This document shows positions 1-4,585 of a DNA stretch of 26,627 nt, one piece after another. The notes under the pieces were generated by a model. The model searched no databases and was not told where the DNA came from. It was given only the letters and a program-made list of their open reading frames with translations. The stretch's first letter is position 1. Each line of letters begins with the position of its first letter. The DNA comes from a virus. The position numbers were made by a program, and so were the translations under genes. The stretch lies in the IMG/VR virus record IMGVR_UViG_3300041402_000717, positions 1-26,627 of that record; one strand, given 5' to 3'.

Positions 1-99
1 AGCGTTTTACGTTACAGATATGAGCTTCTCCAGGGCTGGAATAAGTCACGCATTAAAGAGATTAGAAAAACATTACGAGGAGAAATAGCATGCATTTAG
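1..99 (+). CDS. C-terminal end of an unknown upstream gene (partial)
   Basis: Frame 1 is open from the window edge to a TAG at 97-99 and would encode 32 residues ending LRGEIACI. It overlaps the ssb start by 10 bases, the same tight packing seen throughout the window, which favours a real gene end over chance. The fragment is basic (KSRIKEIRKT) and too short for a family call. Confidence 0.45.
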   Translation, partial: SVLRYRYELLQGWNKSRIKEIRKTLRGEIACI

Positions 100-518
100 C
101 AATATTCAGTGGCGGCTTGGGCCGTGACGCAGAGCGCGGAACCGCAGGTACAAACAATACGCCATACCTCAAATTTCCATTAGGCGTTACAACTGGGTAC
201 GGCGAAAGAAAGAGAACACTTTGGGTGTTGTGCACAATGTGGGGAAAACGCTCCGAGTCTAAGCTATTCGATCACTTGGGCAAGGGTAGCAAGGTCACTG
301 TTCATGGTGAAGTTGATCTGGACGTTTACACGAAGGGTAGCGGTGAGCAGGGCGCATCGATCACGGTCAAGATCGGGGAGCTGGATCTGAATGAGGGCAA
401 GCCCAACGGCAACGTCCAGCACCAGCCAGCAGCTCAGCCTGCCGCACAGCAAAACGCCCAAGCTAGCGCCAAGGCCGCCGTTGATGATGAGGATTGGAAT
501 AAAGATATTCCTTTCTGA
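90..518 (+). CDS. ssb: single-stranded DNA-binding protein
   Basis: A 142-residue SSB-type protein that would coat single-stranded DNA during phage replication and recombination. The N-terminal ~105 residues read as an OB fold, with an SSB-like run of basic and aromatic residues (KRTLWVLCTMWGKRSESK) followed by a Gly/Val-rich strand (GSKVTVHGEVDLD). A flexible Gln/Ala/Pro linker follows (about 108-130). The tip DDEDWNKDIPF matches the acidic bacterial SSB tail that recruits replication and repair partners. The start is supported by AGGAG at 77-81, nine bases before the ATG. E. coli SSB is 178 aa, so this is a short but complete version. It begins the visible gene string and is followed by a promoter and a terminator-like RNA. 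Confidence 0.93.
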   Translation: MHLAIFSGGLGRDAERGTAGTNNTPYLKFPLGVTTGYGERKRTLWVLCTMWGKRSESKLFDHLGKGSKVTVHGEVDLDVYTKGSGEQGASITVKIGELDLNEGKPNGNVQHQPAAQPAAQQNAQASAKAAVDDEDWNKDIPF

Positions 519-555
519 TATGTTCCGTTTTAAGCCTGCCATCTGTGTTATATGG

Positions 556-584
556 TTGACAGGATAGTGGTATTAATGGACAAT
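556..584 (+). promoter_or_regulatory. sigma70-like promoter candidate
   Basis: A perfect TTGACA (556-561) is followed after 17 bases by GACAAT (579-584, four of six consensus positions). The predicted start is near 591, just upstream of a structured stretch ending in an intrinsic terminator. Promoter activity is inferred. Confidence 0.5.
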
Positions 585-590
585 GACAGT

Positions 591-690
591 GTACGAAAGG
601 TGCAGGTGGAGACTCCTACTGAAGCCTGTATACGCGGGGATTACGATCAGGACCCCGCACTGACCCAGCCCTCCGGGGCTGGTCTTTTTT
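591..690 (+). ncRNA. candidate small RNA or transcription attenuator
   Basis: About 100 nt between a promoter candidate and an intrinsic terminator, with no convincing gene. Visible pairings are CAGG 603-606 with CCTG 625-628, a perfect six-pair stem GCGGGG 634-639 with CCCCGC 653-658, and the terminator stem 662-671/676-684. CCCCG at 653-657 could instead pair with CGGGG at 674-678, which would open both the upstream stem and the terminator. That gives mutually exclusive anti-terminator and terminator folds. It could be a stand-alone small RNA or a leader controlling the small genes from 736 onward. I do not recognise the family. Confidence 0.45.
662..690 (+). terminator. intrinsic terminator
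   Basis: Stem GACC(C)AGCCC / GGGCTGGTC with one bulged C and a short TCCG loop, followed directly by six T residues (685-690). This is a classic Rho-independent terminator. It would end a transcript from the promoter at 556-584, or read-through from ssb. Confidence 0.8.
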
Positions 691-735
691 ACCAAACAAC
701 TGGGATAAGCATGCTAAGTACTGCTCAACGATACG

Positions 736-915
736 ATGGAAAATCTGGACAACATAGTCAGCATCAATCTGAGCTCTGTCAACGAGAGCGCTTTGCTCGT
801 GCGCGGTACTGATGTGACTTATCTCTTCGAGTTCGACTCTAAAGAAGAAGTCCAAGCTGGACTGGCACAGATCGCTCAGGCTTATGCGAGCCAGGAATCA
901 GTGCTGGAGCTGTAA
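736..915 (+). CDS. hypothetical small phage protein (59 aa)
   Basis: A 59-residue open frame beginning MENLDNIVSI and ending SQESVLEL. It has alternating hydrophobic strands (VSINL, ALLVRG, VTYLFEF) and a C-terminal helix (KEEVQAGLAQIAQAYA), a composition expected of a small folded alpha/beta protein. A TAA at 715-717 fixes 736 as the only ATG start in frame. The Shine-Dalgarno site is weak, which may mean regulated translation. It lies directly downstream of the terminator-like RNA and just before another small protein of similar layout. Function unknown. Confidence 0.6.
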   Translation: MENLDNIVSINLSSVNESALLVRGTDVTYLFEFDSKEEVQAGLAQIAQAYASQESVLEL

Positions 916-951
916 TTCTGTTACCCCTATCAACTACTACAGAGAGATAGC

Positions 952-1158
952 ATGTCCGACGGCGTAAAGAACACCAATATAGGAATCAACGTGGACGTGA
1001 ACGGCAAGAATGTTGTCGTCGCGTTCGATCAGAAAGTCCAGTGGATCGAGCTGAAGCCCGAGCAAGCCATCGAGCTAGCCTATGCTATCTATGAGAAGTC
1101 ACTGAAGGCACAGGGCAAGACCAGCAGCGTCATATTGATACCGAGGCTGGACGGATGA
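952..1158 (+). CDS. hypothetical small phage protein (68 aa)
   Basis: A 68-residue protein with a beta-rich N-terminal half (INVDVNGKNVVVAFDQKVQWIEL) and a C-terminal helix (EQAIELAYAIYEKSL). The layout resembles the 59-aa protein just upstream: strands, then an Ala-rich helix. AGAGAGA lies about six bases before the ATG. The stop overlaps the start of the acyl carrier protein gene (ATGA), so the two are probably translationally coupled. I do not recognise a family. Confidence 0.7.
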   Translation: MSDGVKNTNIGINVDVNGKNVVVAFDQKVQWIELKPEQAIELAYAIYEKSLKAQGKTSSVILIPRLDG

Positions 1159-1394
1159 ACAGAGCTGACATACAAAAAATAATTATCGATATTCTCGAGA
1201 AGGAAATGGGTCTGGTAGATGGAAGCGTCGCCCTAGATCAGACTCGTGAAAGCTTGGGCTTGGATTCATTGGATGACTTTGAAATACTCATGTGGATCGA
1301 GGAAGAGTGTGGTGTAGATATTCTCGATGAAGAATGGGTAGCATTAACAACGGTCAGTGACATGGTCGAACTGGTAGCGGGGAAGATATTATGA
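1155..1394 (+). CDS. phage-encoded acyl carrier protein
   Basis: A 79-residue acidic protein with the full four-helix pattern of an acyl carrier protein. The signature LGLDSLDDFEI puts Ser38 of Asp-Ser-Leu at the usual 4'-phosphopantetheine attachment site, and IEEECGVDILDEEW matches the conserved recognition helix II and following loop of bacterial AcpP. Length equals that of E. coli AcpP (78 aa). ACPs carry acyl chains as thioesters in the cytoplasm and need a phosphopantetheinyl transferase; none is visible here, so host AcpS would have to act. It overlaps both neighbours by ATGA, placing it in an operon with a Tat-signal-like protein. The family call is firm; the viral role is unknown. 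Confidence 0.88.
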   Translation: MNRADIQKIIIDILEKEMGLVDGSVALDQTRESLGLDSLDDFEILMWIEEECGVDILDEEWVALTTVSDMVELVAGKIL

Positions 1395-1714
1395 AAAGAC
1401 GTAACTTTATGAAGTGCCTACTGGGATCAGCTGCGTTACCACTGGTGGCGCAGGACGTTATCGCGTTTGGCTCTGGCCTTGCTCAGGTTAAGAATGACGG
1501 AAGCGTCGAACACATTCCTCTCGCTACCATAGCGGTTGACCTTGCGGAGCCCGGATCTGATGAAACCGTCATTGGTACGTTTGACCCAACCAGTAACCAA
1601 ATCATAACGAAGAAAGTGCGATCCGTTCGTGCCAGTCGAGATCTTTTTGCTGAACAATACTTCCGTGAGACCAACGCCATGCTTAAAGTGAGGAGACGTA
1701 ATGTCAGAACTTGA
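1391..1714 (+). CDS. small protein with a twin-arginine-like signal peptide
   Basis: A 107-residue protein beginning MKRRNFMKCLLGSAALPLVA. The RRNFMK stretch matches the twin-arginine (Tat) consensus RRxFLK, followed by a moderately hydrophobic stretch and possible cleavage sites after LVA or VIA (about residues 20-25). The remaining ~80 residues have no motif I recognise and end in a basic tail (KVRRRNVRT). It is unusual among phage structural-region genes for carrying an export signal. It overlaps the ACP gene upstream by ATGA and the next gene by 14 bases. It could be a periplasmic or membrane-anchored host-modifying protein. Sec export or an uncleaved anchor are alternatives. Confidence 0.65.
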   Translation: MKRRNFMKCLLGSAALPLVAQDVIAFGSGLAQVKNDGSVEHIPLATIAVDLAEPGSDETVIGTFDPTSNQIITKKVRSVRASRDLFAEQYFRETNAMLKVRRRNVRT

Positions 1715-1880
1715 AGCAGCCCGCTGGTTAGAGCAACAGGCCGGGGCAAGGATAGATATCGGTGAGAACGGCCAGATAACAATCACCGACGGCTGCAGCG
1801 TGAAGGTCACAGGCACAGGCTTCCTTGATGCGGTGATACAGATGCAGTCAGTGCTGAGCCAGATGAGGGATGACAGCTGA
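1701..1880 (+). CDS. hypothetical small phage protein (59 aa)
   Basis: A 59-residue open frame starting MSELEAARWLEQQ and ending LSQMRDDS. It has an N-terminal helix, two short strands (ARIDI, QITITD) and a C-terminal helix (FLDAVIQMQSVLSQM). AGGAG at 1691-1695 sits five bases before the ATG, giving a strong start. It overlaps the end of the preceding gene by 14 bases. No family recognised. Confidence 0.65.
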   Translation: MSELEAARWLEQQAGARIDIGENGQITITDGCSVKVTGTGFLDAVIQMQSVLSQMRDDS

Positions 1881-1881
1881 T

Positions 1882-2004
1882 ATGTGCGAGACGCCATCGA
1901 TATTGAGTTTGTTTGTTATATGTGGATCAGTAGCTATATACATAGGTTTCGTTGCATTTATTAATTACTGGTTTGTGTTGAGAGATGAGAAGCAATGCCT
2001 ATAG
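1882..2004 (+). CDS. small single-pass membrane protein (40 aa)
   Basis: A 40-residue open frame with one clear hydrophobic span (SLFVICGSVAIYIGFVAFI, about residues 9-27), a polar N-terminus (MCETPS) and a charged C-terminus (RDEKQCL). It follows the previous stop after one base and overlaps the small terminase start by 10 bases. GAGGGA at 1865-1870 is a distant Shine-Dalgarno site. Small one-helix peptides near lysis or packaging genes can be spanins, holins or membrane modulators, but nothing here singles one out. Confidence 0.5.
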   Translation: MCETPSILSLFVICGSVAIYIGFVAFINYWFVLRDEKQCL

Positions 2005-2555
2005 CTAGAGACGAATACGGACTATCCCCAAAGGAACGCGCTGTAGCTGACCTGTATAGGGCTGGTCCTGATGAAGTGAGGGGGAATGCTACGCTCTGTT
2101 ATATGCAGATACATCCCAGGGCGAAGAGAACATCGGCTAGTGCAATGTCATGTCGCATGTTAAGAAAGGTCAAGATAAAGACATATCTGGAGTTGATGGC
2201 CAAAGAAGCTGCGAAGGAAGCCAGCATTGACGCCGCCTGGTTACTGAAAAGACTGGCCGAGGAATGCACCGCTGACCTGGCTGACATCTACCACGAGGAC
2301 GGATCACTCAAGCCAATACATAGCTGGCCGAAGATCTGGAGACAGGGCCTGGTGGCTGGTCTTGATGTAGATCAAAAGCTCCTGTCCCAGGACGGCGTGA
2401 AGATTCCCGATGGCTACATTACCAAGATCAAGATTTCTGACCGGGCCAAACGATTAGAGATGCTGGGTAAGCACAAATCAGTCCAGGCATTCGAAACTGA
2501 GCAGATCCAGGTGGGTGTTGCTGTTTATATTGAAGGAAAGGATGCACAGGCATAA
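1995..2555 (+). CDS. terS: terminase small subunit
   Basis: A 186-residue protein resembling the small terminase family that recognises phage DNA for packaging. The N-terminal part (LSPKERAVADLYRAG... and the following ~50 residues) fits the DNA-binding region, and SIDAAWLLKRLAEECTADLADIYHEDG marks the central part. The segment SLKPIHSWPKIWRQGLVAGLDV followed by KIKISDRAKRLEMLGKH is very typical of this family. It would act as a ring with the large terminase, which here starts about 3 kb downstream rather than immediately after. The start overlaps the small membrane protein frame; GAGAAG lies just upstream. Confidence 0.85.
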   Translation: MPIARDEYGLSPKERAVADLYRAGPDEVRGNATLCYMQIHPRAKRTSASAMSCRMLRKVKIKTYLELMAKEAAKEASIDAAWLLKRLAEECTADLADIYHEDGSLKPIHSWPKIWRQGLVAGLDVDQKLLSQDGVKIPDGYITKIKISDRAKRLEMLGKHKSVQAFETEQIQVGVAVYIEGKDAQA

Positions 2556-2630
2556 CGATTTTTAATAACCTGCGGCACTAAAGGCTTGCAGGAAACACGC
2601 GGACGGTTAGCCGTCTGGTTGATTTATTTG
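2556..2630 (+). other. intergenic stretch with two hairpins before the cassette insertion point
   Basis: No gene. Two stem-loops are visible: CCTGC 2569-2573 with GCAGG 2588-2592, and GGACGG 2601-2606 with CCGTCT 2611-2616 around a TTAG loop, followed by a T-rich but imperfect tract. They could form a weak terminator for terS. The stretch ends at G2630, the putative recombination point for integron-type cassette insertion. Confidence 0.4.
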
Positions 2631-2970
2631 TTAGCTGATTTGTGGCTACATAGGAGAGTAAAATGACTACATGTAACGGTATTGGATGTTCTGCTGAAAA
2701 CGGGCATGGTCACTCTGTAGAGTGTGAGGTTGCACATAGTGCATGGGTGTTTAGAGGAGCTGGGAATAGAAACCCAGAGGCGAGGTACGCCGGGTATAAA
2801 GAACGCCCTCTTCATAAAAATGCGAACAATGACCAAAGGTCTGCATGGCTTGAGGGATATAAAGCAAGGGAAGGCTGGAAGATATACAGCTAACGTTGAG
2901 TTCAGCGGGCGGCTGGAAAACAACAACGACAAAGCGCCGGAACTTGACCCGCTCCGACTGCAACGCTTTG
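2631..2970 (+). mobile_element. integron-type gene cassette 1 (Rmf/CrpP-like gene plus attC)
   Basis: A 340-bp unit with the organisation of an integron gene cassette. It begins right after a G with TTAGCTG, holds one gene with a short leader and its own Shine-Dalgarno site, and ends with an attC-like site. The bases just after the gene (CAGCTAAC, 2887-2894) are the exact reverse complement of the cassette's own first bases plus the preceding G (GTTAGCTG, 2630-2637), as expected when a circular cassette opens at G/TT. A second cassette follows immediately at TTATGAGC. No integrase gene or attI site is visible, so insertion would have been by a host integron integrase acting in trans. Confidence 0.75.
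2663..2893 (+). CDS. Rmf/CrpP-like small protein on a cassette
   Basis: A 76-residue protein with two parts. Residues 1-27 are Cys/His-rich (CNGIGC...GHGHSVECEVAH) and could bind a metal. Residues 36-72 (NPEARYAGYKERPLHKN... then NDQRSAWLEGYKARE) resemble the ribosome modulation factor/CrpP pattern, in which two aromatic-glycine helices flank an Asn-rich turn. Rmf dimerises ribosomes; the role of the phage or cassette versions is not established. AGGAGAG lies about six bases before the ATG. The TAA stop is inside the R'' box of the attC site, a common arrangement in integron cassettes. Family assignment is tentative. Confidence 0.6.
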   Translation: MTTCNGIGCSAENGHGHSVECEVAHSAWVFRGAGNRNPEARYAGYKERPLHKNANNDQRSAWLEGYKAREGWKIYS

Positions 2971-2976
2971 TTATGA
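2888..2976 (+). other. attC recombination site of cassette 1
   Basis: The site runs from R'' AGCTAAC (2888-2894) to R' GTTATGA (2970-2976). Between them are two arms: GTT/CAG/CGG/GCGG (2900-2912), pairing with CCGC (2949-2952), CCG (2954-2956), CTG (2958-2960) and AAC (2962-2964). This gives 13 pairs interrupted only by three extra bases, T2953, A2957 and C2961, all on one arm. TAAC/GTTA closes the outer stem, and five unpaired bases on each side (2895-2899, 2965-2969) form a central spacer. This reproduces the known attC plan: R and L boxes, unpaired spacer, same-strand extrahelical bases (G and T among them on the bottom strand) and a variable terminal loop. The crossover would be between G2970 and T2971. 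Confidence 0.78.
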
Positions 2977-2992
2977 GCAAACGAGAGCTAAA

Positions 2993-3724
2993 ATGATTAA
3001 ATTAATACAAGGCGATTGCCTAGAAAAGATGAGTGAAATACCAGACGGCACGGTGGACATGATTTTAACTGACCCGCCCTATGGCACGACTGCCTGCAAA
3101 TGGGATAGTGTGATACCACTAGAGCCAATGTGGGCGCAGTTGAAGCGTGTGATTAAGCCTAACGGAGCTATTGTTATGACAGCAAGCCAGCCGTTTACCG
3201 CCGCTCTAATAATGAGCAACCCGAAGATGTTTAAGTATGAGTTAATTTGGCTTAAAGATAAGCCTACAGACCCGCTAAATGCTAAAAAAAGAGTTATGAA
3301 GTACCATGAGAACATTTGCGTTTTTTATAATAAGTTACCAGTGTATAACCCACAGCGCGAACTAAGGGACAAGGACAATAAAAGGAATAATAAGCCAAGA
3401 GAGTTTAATTCTGCGGTAAATAATGAGTGGAAAACTAAGGATAGCAATACATTGCAAATGAATCAGGGGAGTTCTGATTACATATACCCGAAGTCAGTTA
3501 AGAAATTCAACATGCAAAGAGGGCTACACCCTACACAAAAACCAGTAAGCCTAATGGAATACTTGATAAAGACTTACACTAATGAAGGTGAGACCGTGTT
3601 GGACTTTACAATGGGGAGTGGAACTACGGGCGTTGCCTGCGTGAATTTAGGAAGAAAGTTTATAGGGATTGAACTGGATGAAGATTATTTTAATATTGCG
3701 AGTGAGCGAATTTTAGGCTCATAA
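2993..3724 (+). CDS. DNA adenine/cytosine N-methyltransferase (N6/N4 type)
   Basis: A 243-residue amino-methyltransferase. The catalytic motif IV, DPPYG, is at residues 27-31. The S-adenosylmethionine-binding motif DFTMGSGTTG is near residues 203-212, followed by FIGIELDEDYFNIA. The order (catalytic motif first, AdoMet site last) fits the beta class of N4-cytosine/N6-adenine enzymes. The middle (about 95-175) is Lys/Asn-rich and probably the target-recognition region. Phages use such orphan enzymes to protect their DNA from host restriction. No partner endonuclease is present. The gene is AT-rich relative to its neighbours and sits on the second cassette. A GAGAGCTAAAATG start resembles that of the cassette 1 gene. 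Confidence 0.9.
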   Translation: MIKLIQGDCLEKMSEIPDGTVDMILTDPPYGTTACKWDSVIPLEPMWAQLKRVIKPNGAIVMTASQPFTAALIMSNPKMFKYELIWLKDKPTDPLNAKKRVMKYHENICVFYNKLPVYNPQRELRDKDNKRNNKPREFNSAVNNEWKTKDSNTLQMNQGSSDYIYPKSVKKFNMQRGLHPTQKPVSLMEYLIKTYTNEGETVLDFTMGSGTTGVACVNLGRKFIGIELDEDYFNIASERILGS

Positions 3725-3725
3725 C
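3717..3725 (+). repeat. R''-like inverted repeat of cassette 2
   Basis: GCTCATAAC is the exact reverse complement of GTTATGAGC at 2970-2978, and the match extends to 11 bases if the neighbouring AA/TT is included. The TAA stop of the methyltransferase gene lies inside it. It marks where the attC of cassette 2 should begin. Confidence 0.7.
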
Positions 3726-3755
3726 AAGGGAATAGTAGGCAAAAGAAATCACCCT

Positions 3756-3768
3756 CACCATTATGGTG
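3756..3768. promoter_or_regulatory. perfect palindrome, operator-like
   Basis: CACCAT-T-ATGGTG is a perfect six-base inverted repeat with a one-base centre, in the only non-coding gap (3725-3807) between the methyltransferase and the next small gene. It could be a regulator-binding site or a remnant of the lost attC region. No promoter is obvious beside it. Confidence 0.3.
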
Positions 3769-3807
3769 CAATAACGAACAAAGACGCGCAGGCGTAGGAG
3801 TAAGGCA

Positions 3808-4065
3808 ATGAGCACATCATTAAATATTGAATTGGTAAAAGGCAACACGGCACCAAGATATACCACTGACTGGAAGCAGTTGAACCTAGACAAAGCCCTC
3901 ATCACTGAAGAAGGTATGGAGTCAAAGCTGCCACTGGTTGACTTACAGTTAACAGATAGCGACGGCAATACGCACTTCACCATGGTTAGCGGTCGTATAA
4001 TCCTTGCCTTGGCTGAGGCGATTCAGGGCGTGAACCTTCGCAATCATGGGAGCACGAACCCATGA
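3808..4065 (+). CDS. hypothetical phage protein (85 aa)
   Basis: An 85-residue protein of a type I associate with phage genomes but whose function I do not know. It has a Lys-Gly-Asn-Thr-Ala-Pro turn, then alternating strands (KLPLVDLQLTDSDG, HFTMVSGRIILALAEAI) suggesting a small beta-rich fold. AGGAG at 3796-3800 is seven bases before the ATG. It begins a string of genes linked by ATGA overlaps that runs to the J-domain gene. Confidence 0.75.
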   Translation: MSTSLNIELVKGNTAPRYTTDWKQLNLDKALITEEGMESKLPLVDLQLTDSDGNTHFTMVSGRIILALAEAIQGVNLRNHGSTNP

Positions 4066-4385
4066 GTGGCGACTCAGAGCCAAAAACATGCATGACCGAT
4101 GGCGCCGAAGTTACCGATGATCACCGCGACCTGAAGGAGAATGGCCAACAGAAGGGTTACGTCGTGCTCTGCCCTGAAGAAAGGGCGAAGGGTTACGTGA
4201 GACCATTGCGCCAGACTTATATCCACACCGAGTGCGGTGGTGAAACTACCATGAGTATGGAGATCGCCGAAACTTATGCCCGTAATCCTAAGTTTTATGG
4301 CGCCACTTTCTGTGTTCAGTGTCGTAATCATTTTTCTCTGGGCCAGTTCACTTGGAAGGGCACTAATGAGTTGGTTGGGTCATGA
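4062..4385 (+). CDS. hypothetical phage protein with possible zinc site (107 aa)
   Basis: A 107-residue protein. From about residue 32 it has the pattern GYVVLCPEERAKGYVRPLRQTY, then HTECGG and, ~30 residues on, FCVQCRNHF. The spaced HxxC and CxxC pairs suggest one bound zinc. I recall similar phage proteins of unknown function with this ERAKG...RP...C...ETYARNPKFYG layout. It overlaps both neighbours by four bases (ATGA), so translation is coupled. Confidence 0.75.
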   Translation: MSGDSEPKTCMTDGAEVTDDHRDLKENGQQKGYVVLCPEERAKGYVRPLRQTYIHTECGGETTMSMEIAETYARNPKFYGATFCVQCRNHFSLGQFTWKGTNELVGS

Positions 4386-4585
4386 GCACCGATGCTGAGC
4401 TAAAAACCTGCGAGCTCATAATACTGGGAGCAATCAGCAAAGCATCCGATGACGAACAGGCCGCAATTAAATCAGCCAGAGTTGCTATCGACGATCTGAT
4501 CTGCCAGATGGATAAGACATTTGATACCGATGCCGTCAGTTACGCATTGTCTCTGGCGTACATTGATAGGATGAAGAAGCAATGA
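4382..4585 (+). CDS. hypothetical small helical protein (67 aa)
   Basis: A 67-residue acidic, mostly helical protein (AELKTCELIILGAISKA, DEQAAIKSARVAIDDLICQM, DAVSYALSLAYIDRM). It has no recognisable domain. It overlaps the preceding gene and the J-domain gene by ATGA, so it is probably made together with the J-domain protein and may work with it. Confidence 0.65.
   Translation: MSTDAELKTCELIILGAISKASDDEQAAIKSARVAIDDLICQMDKTFDTDAVSYALSLAYIDRMKKQ

Larger units (their letters stand above)
2971..3725 (+). mobile_element. integron-type gene cassette 2 (DNA methyltransferase), attC decayed or lost
   Basis: This unit starts at TTATGAGC directly after the attC of cassette 1 and holds one gene. Right behind the stop it has GCTCATAAC (3717-3725), the exact reverse complement of G plus its own first eight bases (2970-2978). 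That self-matching is the signature of an integron cassette. No complementary L' or GTT-type R' box is found downstream before the next gene, so the right attC arm is missing or diverged and the true 3' boundary is uncertain. The unit is AT-richer than its surroundings (33% G+C counted over 3241-3300), consistent with foreign origin. Confidence 0.62.

Noticed and set aside
591-665. tRNA-like fold near 590-665
   Set aside because: No TTCGA-type loop, no proper anticodon arm and no acceptor pairing.
552-812. Open frame of 86 codons after ssb
   Set aside because: It crosses the promoter, the structured RNA and terminator, and its second half is a shadow of the better 59-aa frame at 736-915; composition is not protein-like.
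1436-1897. Long minus-strand frame opposite the Tat-like protein
   Set aside because: It is a complement shadow of two well-supported + genes with Shine-Dalgarno sites and overlaps; no family resemblance.
2550-2637. Possible additional attC site between terS and cassette 1 (GCATAAC ... GTTAGCT)
   Set aside because: The boxes exist, but the spacer to a candidate L' is too long and the arms pair poorly (only short AACC/CGGC matches); no GTTATGC mirrored before terS. Treated as a non-attC target.
3717-3808. Complete attC after the methyltransferase
   Set aside because: Only the R'' box is present; no GTT occurs before 3808, so no R' or paired L' arm can be drawn.
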